Below, one piece after another: positions 9,529-17,227 of a DNA stretch of 64,000 nucleotides (its first letter is position 1; each line of letters starts with the position of its first letter). The notes below the pieces were generated by a model. That model was given only the letters and a program-made list of their open reading frames with translations. It was not told the origin of the DNA and did not search any database. Position numbers and translations under genes: made by a program. The DNA comes from Thermosynechococcaceae cyanobacterium MS004 (GTDB lineage: Bacteria > Cyanobacteriota > Cyanobacteriia > Thermosynechococcales > Thermosynechococcaceae): positions 124,001 to 188,000 of the forward strand of contig JAKRSB010000089.1 in the NCBI GenBank assembly GCA_022402525.1, read 5' to 3'.

Positions 9529-10362
9529 ATGGTCGCCCTCAAATCCTTTGTTCAGAAGCAAGGAAAAATTGTTCTGGCCTACTATCGATTTATTTTTTGG
9601 TGTGAAGCCTTTGGAATTCAGATCCTGAAAATGAAGTCTGCGGCGCAGGGCATCCCCTTCGTTATCAAAGATTACTTTCAACTCAAACAACAGAACAAAG
9701 CAACAGCAACTCCATGGAAGCTTGGGTTTACGATGCCTTGCTTCCATGACAAGTCAGATTTTGGCGGTGTAGCTTCCGGAGACTACTTTCATCAAGATTT
9801 ACTCGTTGCCCAAAAAATTTTTGTAGCCCAACCTCAAAAACATGTCGATGTCGGATCGCGCATTGATGGCTTTGTTGCGCATGTTGCTGCTTTTAGGCCG
9901 ATCGAAGTTTTTGATATCAGACCCCTAAACACCAGCCCCAAGAATATTCTGTTCAAGCAGGCAAACCTAATGGAGCTGCCCAGTGATCTGCTAAACTACT
10001 GCGACTCACTGTCATGTCTGCACGCCCTTGAACATTTTGGGCTGGGTCGCTATGGCGACCCCATTGATATCGACGGGTATCAAAAAGGATTTAAAAACCT
10101 CTATAAAATGCTAAAAACTGGCGGCAGGCTTTATTGCTCGGTTCCGATTGGGGCCCAGAGAATTGAATTTAACGCACATCGAGTCTTTTCAATCAAAACA
10201 GTCCTAGAAATGGCTGGTGTAGGACTAACACTCATAGACTTTTCCTACGTGGATGACAGCGGAGCGCTCCATGAGAGTCCCCTGCTCACTGAAGAAGCAA
10301 TGACAAGTAGCTTTCACTTACACTATGGCTGCGGAATCTTTGAATTCCAGAAAGTCGCCTAG
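9529..10362 (+). CDS. DUF268 family protein, methyltransferase-like
   Basis: This 277-residue protein fits the DUF268 family, known from polysaccharide clusters and from nematodes. HVDVGSRIDGFVAHVAAF (about 104-121) resembles a degenerate SAM-binding motif I. FDIRPL (about 129-134) would be motif II. SCLHALEHFGLGRYGDPIDI (about 164-183) and LYKMLKTGGRLYCSVPIG (about 191-208) are typical of class I methyltransferases. A glycan or sugar methyltransferase role is therefore plausible but unproved. It is followed by a fucosyltransferase-like gene on the same strand 170 bases away. The codon composition looks somewhat more AT-rich than that of neighbours, hinting at acquisition with the next gene. 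Confidence 0.75.
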   Translation: MVALKSFVQKQGKIVLAYYRFIFWCEAFGIQILKMKSAAQGIPFVIKDYFQLKQQNKATATPWKLGFTMPCFHDKSDFGGVASGDYFHQDLLVAQKIFVAQPQKHVDVGSRIDGFVAHVAAFRPIEVFDIRPLNTSPKNILFKQANLMELPSDLLNYCDSLSCLHALEHFGLGRYGDPIDIDGYQKGFKNLYKMLKTGGRLYCSVPIGAQRIEFNAHRVFSIKTVLEMAGVGLTLIDFSYVDDSGALHESPLLTEEAMTSSFHLHYGCGIFEFQKVA

Positions 10363-10402
10363 ACAGGGCAGGTCACACCCAGCTCTAGCGTTTAAGGCTA
10401 GT

Positions 10403-10450
10403 CTCAGTTCTGGCCTCAGCTCTGGACTCAGTTCTAGACTCAGTTCTGGC
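10403..10450. repeat. 12-bp tandem repeat, 4 copies
   Basis: Units CTCAGTTCTGGC, CTCAGCTCTGGA, CTCAGTTCTAGA and CTCAGTTCTGGC run head to tail. They lie in the gap between the DUF268 and GT11-like genes. Confidence 0.85.
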
Positions 10451-10532
10451 CTTAAGATTTAGCATTCGGTTCCCAAAGAAGCGCTCTATACTAATTCGAT
10501 ACTGACCACTCCAATAACTTAGAACGACTTGG

Positions 10533-11552
10533 ATGCAGACCCGTCATCGTAAAGCCCTCCTGATCTATACCCACGGTGCGGGGAGACTTGGAAATCAGCT
10601 GTTTGCCTATGCGCACTTGCTGGCTTTTTCAGAGGAGCATCCAGGTGACTACGACATTTTCAACCTTGCCTTTATCCCTTACTCCACATTTTTTGCGCTG
10701 CCGGATCAGCTAAAATCGGCCCTTCATCAACACCCGCTTCTGCGCTATCTGACTTCACTGGTTGAGGTTGACCCTAAGAAGGGCAAAATTTCCATCCTGC
10801 AAGAGAAGGTGATGGTCAACTGCGCCAGGCTCATGCATATCTACGCTGCGGCTATGTCCAAAGGCCAATCTCTGATTGTTGGAGATATTTATTACTGGTC
10901 ATTTATTGTCGGAGAGCGCATTACCTACCTAGACCTGGCGCTGCCTCAGGTGGTGGAGCGTCTCCAGGGGAAAGAGGTTTCTGTGCTGGCTGGCTGGGGC
11001 ATTCGGAGCTGGAGTCTTCTAGAAAAGCATGGAGAGGCGGTGCGCAAAAAGCTGGCGGTGCATCCTCGATATACAGCGATCGCCCAGTCCTTTATGGATA
11101 ACTTACGAGAGCGATATGACTTTTTAGTCGGAGTTGCAATTCGGCAGGGCGACTACCGAACCTCAGCAGCGGTGTATCAGCGCTTTTTATTTGAGAGCGA
11201 TCAGTATGCACGATGGATAGTGCAAGCAGACCATGCCTTTGCAGACAAGGGAAGAGTCGGATTCGTTTTGACCGCTGATGAACCTCAAAATGCAGATTTG
11301 TTTGGCAAAAATGTGCATTTTTCTACTGGGATTGCAGGAGGAAAGGGGCATTACCTCGAAAGCTTAGTAGAGCTATCGCTGTGCGATGTATTGATGACCT
11401 CAGCAACAACCTTTGGCGGATGGGCTGCATTTGTAGGCAATATTCCAGTCATTCCGCTGGTGAACTCCGCACAAGTCATTCAGCCAGAAGACTCCATTCA
11501 CTACCTAAAAGCGCTGAGGCTATTTGATGACTTAGGAAATAAGCTCTGGTAG
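10533..11552 (+). CDS. GT11-like glycosyltransferase (alpha-1,2-fucosyltransferase family)
   Basis: This 339-residue cytosolic protein has the GT11 signature. GAGRLGNQLFAYAHLLAF lies near the N-terminus (about 16-33). The nucleotide-sugar-binding region GVAIRQGDYRTS (about 199-210) replaces the commoner HxRRGDY. A C-terminal SATTFGGWAAFVG (about 291-303) corresponds to the S-S-F-S-W-W motif. Family members add fucose from GDP-fucose to surface glycans. The His-to-Ala change and the single Arg in the donor motif make donor and linkage uncertain. Preceded by the DUF268 gene, it fits a small capsule or O-chain cassette. Confidence 0.75.
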   Translation: MQTRHRKALLIYTHGAGRLGNQLFAYAHLLAFSEEHPGDYDIFNLAFIPYSTFFALPDQLKSALHQHPLLRYLTSLVEVDPKKGKISILQEKVMVNCARLMHIYAAAMSKGQSLIVGDIYYWSFIVGERITYLDLALPQVVERLQGKEVSVLAGWGIRSWSLLEKHGEAVRKKLAVHPRYTAIAQSFMDNLRERYDFLVGVAIRQGDYRTSAAVYQRFLFESDQYARWIVQADHAFADKGRVGFVLTADEPQNADLFGKNVHFSTGIAGGKGHYLESLVELSLCDVLMTSATTFGGWAAFVGNIPVIPLVNSAQVIQPEDSIHYLKALRLFDDLGNKLW

Positions 11553-11619
11553 CGATCTGGTAGTGAACTGATGCTAAACCTGACTAGCTCATCAACGCCA
11601 GAACGCCGAAAGAAGTTCC

Positions 11620-12159
11620 TCAGTCAATGCCATAGCGCCATTTTTCTAGCTGGACTTTAGCGGCAGGATCTAGAGAATGGGACAGAAAACGCGCATTCCG
11701 CTTTTGCTTAGCACGCTGAGCTTGATGCATCTGAAGGGTCGCCGCCTTAATTTCTTGAATAAGCTGATGGGCAGACATCCATTCTGCTCCGTAGCCTGTG
11801 ACGGTAAGCTGCTGCGCTCGGTCGGAGGTTGCCACAATAACGCGCGAAATATGGCTCTGAGAACGAGCCTGGGCACAGAACAGCTCAATATGGCTATCGG
11901 CTGTTTCGCCATATTCGGTGTAGTAGGCTTCTAGGGTTTCGGTGATGACCTCGGCATTGCCCGATGATTCACGGCGCAGGTGGGCGTCAAAGATAATGCG
12001 GGTCTGGTAGCCTTGAAAGGCGCTGTAGCTTGCCAGCTCACCAATGAGGGCATCTCTGGCAGCTTCTAGATGCTGGCGATCGCGACGGAGGGCAAGGGGC
12101 TTCCAAATGCCAATGACGTTGTAACCATCGACCAAAAGTGTCGCATCTGGGGAAGCCAT
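11620..12159 (-). CDS. NYN-domain protein of the YacP family (putative RNase)
   Basis: This 179-residue protein has a PIN-like NYN fold. It starts LLVDGYNVIGIWKPL (about 8-22, catalytic Asp). FDAHLRR (about 59) and VATSDRAQQL (about 118) supply the other acidic residues of the metal site. The family includes Bacillus Rae1/YacP, a ribosome-associated endoribonuclease. It is divergent from the LpxB-like gene with about 90 bases between start codons, so they share a promoter region. The C-terminal 45 residues are basic and helical (KAATLQMHQAQRAKQKRNARF), suited to RNA contact. Confidence 0.85.
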   Translation of the reverse strand: MASPDATLLVDGYNVIGIWKPLALRRDRQHLEAARDALIGELASYSAFQGYQTRIIFDAHLRRESSGNAEVITETLEAYYTEYGETADSHIELFCAQARSQSHISRVIVATSDRAQQLTVTGYGAEWMSAHQLIQEIKAATLQMHQAQRAKQKRNARFLSHSLDPAAKVQLEKWRYGID

Positions 12160-12249
12160 AGCGGGAAGAAGGGCGAAGGGAACTTTTCTTTATTGTTACA
12201 TTGCTCGCCCTTGATCTTAAAGTTTTGTTGTGATTTCACCTTTCACCCT

Positions 12250-13530
12250 ATGCTGTCCCCGCCGTCCCTTGATCTGCTGCTTTTATCCAACGGCCCTGGG
12301 GAGGTCATGACATGGGTACGTCCAGTGGTCAAAGTCTTGCGGCAGCGCTTCAGTTCCGCACGAATTTCAGTGGTGTTGTCTCCTTGTCCCCACGCCAGCG
12401 GTCGAGAGGCGGCGGTGCTAGAGTCCTTTGCAGAGGTTGATCGAGTGCAGGGAGCTGAGGGGTTTTGGCCGTTTTTACTGTGGGGCAAAACCGAAGCGCA
12501 ATGGGATTGGGCACCAAAAGGCGTCGTTCTATTTTTGGGTGGCGATCAGTTTTTTGCGATCGCCCTGGGTAAGCGCCTGGGCTACAGAGTTGTCACCTAT
12601 GCGGAATGGGAAGCGCGATGGCTGTCCTGGGTAGATGCCTGCGGCGTGGCGCACAAGACGGTGCAGTCTAAGGTTGCGGTGCGGCTTCAGCCTAAAGTGA
12701 AGGTCGTGGGGGATTTGATTGCCGAAGCTCAGAGTCTTGACTCATCGCTTGATGGGTCGTTTGACTCAATCAATCAAACCCTTCAGCTTTCTTCAGGAAC
12801 AGAACTGGTGGGTCTACTGCCGGGGTCTAAAGCCGCCAAGCTATCCTTGGGCGTACCCTTGGGGTTAGCGATCGCGGAGTATCTGCATGAAGTAAGGCCA
12901 AACGTGCAGTTCATTCTGGCCGTGGCTCCCACCCTCAGCCTTCCCGAACTCAGCCGCTACGCGAAGGCTGAGACAAACCCCTATATGAATGCAGTGGCAG
13001 GGGTTCAGGCACAGCTCATGACGCCCTCTGAGGGGCTCCCCTATTTGTTGACGGAGAGTGGCGCAAAGGTCTTACTGTGGGCGCGATCGCCTGCTTATGA
13101 CCTTCTTTCCCACTGTCGGCTTTGTCTAACCCTTGTGGGGGCCAATACTGCTGAGCTGGCATCTCTTGCCGTGCCCATGCTGGTATTGCTACCCACCCAG
13201 CAGCTAGAGCTAATCCGAATGTGGGACGGTATTCCAGGGCTTTTAGCGAATCTGCCCCTTGTGGGGACAGGCTTTACGAAGCTCATCGGGCGACTTGCGC
13301 TCAAGCGCGGGGTTGGACTACTGGCTTGGCCCAATATTTGGGCAGGACGCGAAATTGTCCCGGAGTGGGTTGGCCACTTACTGCCTAGGCCCGTGGGCGA
13401 TCGCATTCTTCATCTTCTAGACGATCCAGCAGCGCTAGAAACGATGCGTACCGAGCTACGTCAGGTGCGCGGAGAACCAGGGGCAGCGCAACGACTGGTT
13501 GATCTAGTGGAAAAAGTTCTGTCTCAATAG
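12250..13530 (+). CDS. LpxB-like lipid-A-disaccharide synthase-related protein
   Basis: This is a 426-residue GT-B-type protein of a cyanobacterial group related to LpxB but distinct from true lipid A disaccharide synthase. It begins LDLLLLSNGPGEVMTWVRPVVKVLRQR, equivalent to the GExSGD start of LpxB, and contains GLLPGSKAAKLSLGVPLGLAIAEYL and LCLTLVGANTAELASLAVPMLVLLPTQQLELIRMWDGIPGLLANLPLVG. Glycolipid-related transfer is inferred, but the substrate is unknown. The ATG at 12250 is chosen because the frame upstream would overlap the divergent YacP gene. The gene is followed by a 12-bp tandem array. Confidence 0.8.
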   Translation: MLSPPSLDLLLLSNGPGEVMTWVRPVVKVLRQRFSSARISVVLSPCPHASGREAAVLESFAEVDRVQGAEGFWPFLLWGKTEAQWDWAPKGVVLFLGGDQFFAIALGKRLGYRVVTYAEWEARWLSWVDACGVAHKTVQSKVAVRLQPKVKVVGDLIAEAQSLDSSLDGSFDSINQTLQLSSGTELVGLLPGSKAAKLSLGVPLGLAIAEYLHEVRPNVQFILAVAPTLSLPELSRYAKAETNPYMNAVAGVQAQLMTPSEGLPYLLTESGAKVLLWARSPAYDLLSHCRLCLTLVGANTAELASLAVPMLVLLPTQQLELIRMWDGIPGLLANLPLVGTGFTKLIGRLALKRGVGLLAWPNIWAGREIVPEWVGHLLPRPVGDRILHLLDDPAALETMRTELRQVRGEPGAAQRLVDLVEKVLSQ

Positions 13531-13578
13531 GTTACTGAATGAGTGACTGAATGGGTGACTGAATAGGTTCCTACGTAG
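13531..13578. repeat. 12-bp tandem repeat right after the LpxB-like stop codon
   Basis: Units GTTACTGAATGA, GTGACTGAATGG and GTGACTGAATAG are followed by one diverged unit. The first base follows the TAG stop of the preceding gene directly. Confidence 0.8.
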
Positions 13579-13602
13579 GCTACCGAAGAAGAGCGTAAAG
13601 TC

Positions 13603-14058
13603 TCAGTCAGATGCTCCGCTTGCCCGCGCCAGCTCATAAATGCCGCTAATTAAAGCGCCCATAATGCCAAAACTAATGCCCCAGCTTTGGCCAAGGTCTA
13701 GACCCACGACAATCCCGTAGTAGCAGAGTCCACCCGCTACCAAGAAGGGAATAATGCTCAGCAAGGATGCCCAAAATTCGCGCTGAGGCGCATGGGGCTG
13801 TTCAGGATTCAGGACGGGTTGGGGTCGCTCTTGGGTCAGTTCCTGAGGCGATCGCGAATCAAAATCTAGCCACTGCATTATTGTCGCCATCAGACCAAGC
13901 CGCAGCCGAGCAAAGCTTAGATAGAGCGTTAGCGCCCACAAACTCACGCCAGTAATAACCAGTGGATTAACCCCCAGGGACATACCCCAAAAGACAGTGG
14001 ACAAGAGAATGGACAGAATCATGACGCTGCGATCGCTAAAACGGACTTCATACTTCAT
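13603..14058 (-). CDS. Hypothetical membrane protein
   Basis: I do not recognise this family. From the ATG at 14058 it has 151 residues (a further in-frame ATG lies six codons upstream). There are two hydrophobic pairs: about 13-50 (ILSILLSTVFWGMSLG and PLVITGVSLWALTLYLSFA) and about 98-145 (WASLLSIIPFLVAGGLCYYG and WGISFGIMGALISGIYELA). A polar Pro/Gln-rich linker of about 35 residues joins them. Four membrane helices are likely. It lies downstream of pyrF on the same strand with about 65 bases between and may be co-transcribed. Confidence 0.65.
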   Translation of the reverse strand: MKYEVRFSDRSVMILSILLSTVFWGMSLGVNPLVITGVSLWALTLYLSFARLRLGLMATIMQWLDFDSRSPQELTQERPQPVLNPEQPHAPQREFWASLLSIIPFLVAGGLCYYGIVVGLDLGQSWGISFGIMGALISGIYELARASGASD

Positions 14059-14100
14059 AACTGAGCAGTAGCTCAAGATTGAGCGCTCAATCTTGAATAG

Positions 14101-14136
14101 TCAAGCCTCAAATCAAGCCTCAAATCAAGCCTCAAA
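14101..14136. repeat. 12-bp tandem repeat spanning the pyrF stop
   Basis: Three exact copies of TCAAGCCTCAAA (starting 14101, 14113 and 14125). The third copy supplies the pyrF stop codon (TGA on the minus strand), so the array seems to have grown outward from the gene end. Confidence 0.9.
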
Positions 14137-14850
14137 AAGCTGACGAATCCGATCTTGAATATTCTGGGCAGCCTGGGCGGGGTTTTCTGCATCCTTAATG
14201 GGTCTGCCCACCACAATATAGTCAGCCCCACTCAGAAAGGCTTCTTCAACATCTACCGTACGCTTTTGGTCATCAACATTGTCCACGGGTCTAATGCCAG
14301 GAGTGACAATCAAAAAATTGTCTTCTAGGTTATCTCTCAGGGCCTGCGCCTCCATCCCAGAAGAAATCACCCCGTCACAGCCAATGGCAAAGGCTCTCTT
14401 GGCTCTGGACAACACGAGTTGCGAAACGTCGCAGTCAAACCCCAAATCCTTGAGATCATTTCTATCCAGACTGGTGAGTACCGTCACCGCCAAAATTTTA
14501 AGCGTCCCCTTTTCTTTCACCGCAGCCTTGAGGATTTCGTCATTGCCGTGAACCGTGGCAAACGTTGCTTTTCTATCCTTAAGCTGCCTCACTGCAGACC
14601 CTACCGTCTGAGGGACATCAAAAAACTTCAGATCTACAAAGACTTTCTTGTGGCGATCGCTTAACCAATCCACGAGGTCATAGTATCCGTCGGTCATAAA
14701 AAGCTGTAGCCCAACCTTATAAAAAGTGACCGATTCGCCCAGGGTTTCAACCAGTTCCTTGGCCGCTGCGATCGTGTCAAAGTCGAGGGCAACAATCAGC
14801 CGATCTTGGGTTTCAATAGATTTACGAGAAAGGCGTGAAGCGTTATTCAT
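14125..14850 (-). CDS. pyrF: Orotidine 5'-phosphate decarboxylase
   Basis: PyrF makes UMP from OMP in the last step of pyrimidine synthesis. The 241-residue TIM-barrel protein shows LIVALDFDT (about 18-26), the catalytic motif KKVFVDLKFFDVPQTV with the Asp-x-Lys-x-x-Asp array (about 68-83), FATVHG (about 97), and the phosphate-binding ends IVTPGIRP and YIVVGRPIKDAENP. All expected active-site residues are visible. The length is normal for the short bacterial form. It may share a transcript with the downstream small membrane protein gene. Confidence 0.96.
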   Translation of the reverse strand: MNNASRLSRKSIETQDRLIVALDFDTIAAAKELVETLGESVTFYKVGLQLFMTDGYYDLVDWLSDRHKKVFVDLKFFDVPQTVGSAVRQLKDRKATFATVHGNDEILKAAVKEKGTLKILAVTVLTSLDRNDLKDLGFDCDVSQLVLSRAKRAFAIGCDGVISSGMEAQALRDNLEDNFLIVTPGIRPVDNVDDQKRTVDVEEAFLSGADYIVVGRPIKDAENPAQAAQNIQDRIRQLFEA

Positions 14851-15333
14851 GAACGAAGTTATCCATCGTTTCTTAGGGATTGAGCTAGGGAATGGCTAGC
14901 GAGTGGCTAGCATGTGACAAGCGCAAGGGCTTAAAACTTTAAGCGCACAAGTTTTAATCACACAAGTTTATTAAGTGCACAAGTTTTAAACGCACAAGTG
15001 GTCGTAAGGTGCTTTAGCATTCTCGCCTAAAAGGTCAGAAACTTCACCCTACGTGAGTTCGATGATGCACTTAAAGCCCCTCACCCCAAACCCCTCTCCC
15101 AAAGGCGAGGGGCTTAAAAATCTTGATTTTTAATTGCCCCTCCTTCTCCCTAGGGAGTAAGGAGGATGGGAGGATGAGGGGCGATTGTTTTTTATCGAAC
15201 TCACGTTCACCCTCAGTATTGCCACATGGCTGCCGCAGTCTAGTTCTGTGCAGGGATATTCCTCCAGAAGGCGAAAAAGTGCTGGGGCGAGTGTTATAAA
15301 TGGGGGCAATCTTTTAACTCACGCATCCGCTTT
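14851..15333. other. Intergenic region between divergent pyrF and ruvA
   Basis: This 483-base gap contains a run of diverged CACAAGTTTTA repeats (about 14944-15000) and a complete MITE-like element (15051-15205). No open frame here looks coding. Confidence 0.55.
15043..15213 (+). mobile_element. MITE-like palindromic element, copy 2, with 8-bp target duplication
   Basis: The element is 15051-15205. It has perfect 13-base terminal inverted repeats, ACGTGAGTTCGAT (15051-15063) and its complement (15194-15206, last base shared with the flank). The octamer TTCACCCT lies directly on both sides (15043-15050 and 15206-15213), as expected for a target-site duplication. Internally it has GC-rich hairpins matching copy 1 at 5358-5509 in inverse orientation. 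It is non-coding. Confidence 0.82.
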
Positions 15334-15966
15334 ATGATTGGGTATCTTAAGGGATGTTTGGTTGTGCTTCAGCGCAGCACCAGTCCGCGCAGCCAGCTCA
15401 CGCTAGATGTAAACGGTGTGGGCTATGACCTGCAAATGCCGACCCGTCTGGCTCAACATCTCCCACAGATTGGAGAAATCGTTCAGATTTTTACCCATCT
15501 CCACGTCAGGGAAGATCAGTGGACGCTGTTTGGCTTCCACTCAGCAGCAGAACGCGATTTATTTCGTCAGCTCATTGGCGTGAGCGGAATCGGCCCCCAA
15601 ATGGGTTTAGCGCTGCTGGATACCTTTAGCCTTCAAGACTTGGTGCAGGCTATTGTAGGCAGCAACACGAAGCTCCTTGCAAAAACGCCGGGGGTTGGTG
15701 CCAAGACGGCTGAACGGATTTCCCTAGAGCTGCGCTCTAAACTTGCGGAGTGGCGCGATAATGCTGGACTCACAACCGCGCCACTCCCTGGCCCTGCATC
15801 CGAGGTGCAGGCAGAGGTGGAAATGACCCTTTTGGCGCTGGGCTACTCTATTAAGGAGGTGATGGATGGCCTCAATGCCGTAGGCCAGAATTCGGCGCTC
15901 TCTAAAACAGCCAATGTAGATGACTGGATCCGAGAAGCGATCGCATGGCTAAGCCAGGACGTTTAG
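15334..15966 (+). CDS. ruvA: Holliday junction branch migration protein RuvA
   Basis: RuvA binds four-way DNA junctions and loads the RuvB motor during recombinational repair. The 210-residue protein begins MIGYLKGCLVVLQR, has the OB-fold domain to about residue 65 (VNGVGYDLQMP, HLHVREDQWTLFGF), and tandem helix-hairpin-helix motifs (LIGVSGIGPQMGLALL and LAKTPGVGAKTAERISLEL, about 74-130). A C-terminal three-helix RuvB-binding domain follows (VEMTLLALGYSIKEV). The length is typical. It stands alone, with ruvB not adjacent, which is common in cyanobacteria. Confidence 0.96.
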   Translation: MIGYLKGCLVVLQRSTSPRSQLTLDVNGVGYDLQMPTRLAQHLPQIGEIVQIFTHLHVREDQWTLFGFHSAAERDLFRQLIGVSGIGPQMGLALLDTFSLQDLVQAIVGSNTKLLAKTPGVGAKTAERISLELRSKLAEWRDNAGLTTAPLPGPASEVQAEVEMTLLALGYSIKEVMDGLNAVGQNSALSKTANVDDWIREAIAWLSQDV

Positions 15967-16067
15967 CAGACCTCGATAAGAGCGCGTGGACTGGAACAAA
16001 AGAGACAGGGTCAGGTCTTGGAAACACAGCTAGAAAACCTAATTTGGCGAGGAATTAAAGTTACAAG

Positions 16068-16772
16068 ATGAATTCTCAGACTCAAGGATTTAGTATTTCT
16101 AAAGCAGCCGTTCCCCTGCTGTGGGCAAGCATAAGCCTTGGTAGTGGGTCATTGGTTCCTTCCCCCAGTCTTGCCGCCACACCCCCGGTACCCAAGCAAA
16201 TCATTGGACAGGCAAAGCCTGCACAGTTGACCGATACCACCATTATTCCGGGCGTCAAGGTTGGCCCTGTGACGGTCAAAACGACTTATCAAGATCTGGT
16301 TAGGCTATTTGGCGCTCAGCGCCTTACGGATGTGCGCCCCCCCGACGCAGACGATACAGAGCGAGAATTTGGGACAAGAGTCAATCTTGGCCCAGACTGG
16401 TCCATGATTGTCGTTTGGCAAGATAAGACTAAAGTAAGACCCTTTCAAATTATTGACATGGGCCCAGGCTGGCAAATGCCTGGAGGATTAAAGATAGGAA
16501 TGCCCTTTACTGAAGTGCTCAACAGGCTTGGCCCCTTTGACATGGTAGGACTGGGTGGGCCCTATGGCGGCGTGATTCCGCTGCGCAGAACGCGACTGGA
16601 ACAGTACTTTGGCAAAATGATCCTGCAGTTGGCTCCCGTGCCAGATGCGAGTAAAAAATTCCCTCAAGCCTATAAAGCAGTCAAGGGCGAGCAGCTTATT
16701 CCTTCCACAAATCCAAACTGGAGGGCGCTGGGTATGACCGTTAAGTACATTATTTTTCCGTTCCCAAGGTAG
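16068..16772 (+). CDS. Hypothetical exported protein
   Basis: I cannot place this 234-residue protein in a named family. The N-terminus looks like a signal peptide (SKAAVPLLWASISLGSGSLVPSPSLAATPP, cleavage near Ala-Ala about 37). The mature part contains VGPVTVKTTYQDLVRLFGAQRLTDV, an arrangement reminiscent of periplasmic proteins with a repeated beta-hairpin/helix unit, and a second similar segment (GGLKIGMPFTEVLNRLGPFDMVGLGGPYGG). A periplasmic location is inferred. The start at 16068 gives a continuous signal sequence. It is about 100 bases after ruvA and may be independently expressed. Confidence 0.7.
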   Translation: MNSQTQGFSISKAAVPLLWASISLGSGSLVPSPSLAATPPVPKQIIGQAKPAQLTDTTIIPGVKVGPVTVKTTYQDLVRLFGAQRLTDVRPPDADDTEREFGTRVNLGPDWSMIVVWQDKTKVRPFQIIDMGPGWQMPGGLKIGMPFTEVLNRLGPFDMVGLGGPYGGVIPLRRTRLEQYFGKMILQLAPVPDASKKFPQAYKAVKGEQLIPSTNPNWRALGMTVKYIIFPFPR

Positions 16773-16848
16773 CCATACCAGAACGATTTGGACTGAGGGT
16801 TCTACTACAGCCGTGAATATCCCCATCGATAGGCGTAGCTAGGGGCGA

Positions 16849-17190
16849 TTATTGCCCAAATCCTGGCGTCCTGGTTTTGCAGCCACGATTCAGAAACCCA
16901 TCCATCCCCCAGGCTGCACACTCAATGGAGCGGGGGGTGTTTGGCTCTGCTGCTGTGGTGTAGTCGCAGGAGACATAGCCGTTGTTGTTGGAGTCAACGG
17001 ACTGGCAGCGCATACCGTTAACCTCTTGTCTTAAGACGGCTGCAACATAGTCTTTGGCTTGCCCTTCTGCAAAGCTACCGCCAAAAATCGACTGGCCTAT
17101 TGTTTTGCCAGCAGTCAACAAAAATCCCCCCACAACGGCAATCAAAATTCCAACGCCGGCAAGAGTTCCAAAAATTTGAATTTTCCGCAT
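16849..17190 (-). CDS. Hypothetical single-pass membrane protein
   Basis: From the ATG at 17190 it encodes 113 residues: a short basic start (MRKIQIF), one membrane helix (GTLAGVGILIAVVGGFLLTAG, about 8-28) and an exported domain with four Cys (MRCQSV, YVSCDY, SIECAAWG, NRGCKT), suggesting two disulfides. The frame continues upstream into the neighbouring gene's 3' end, but those residues look non-coding. The function is unknown; it may anchor a small disulfide-stabilised periplasmic domain. It sits 37 bases downstream of the TrhO-GST gene on the same strand. Confidence 0.6.
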   Translation of the reverse strand: MRKIQIFGTLAGVGILIAVVGGFLLTAGKTIGQSIFGGSFAEGQAKDYVAAVLRQEVNGMRCQSVDSNNNGYVSCDYTTAAEPNTPRSIECAAWGMDGFLNRGCKTRTPGFGQ

Positions 17191-17227
17191 GGCTCGATGG
17201 TTACTTTTAGAAACGGCAGTGGCGTCA

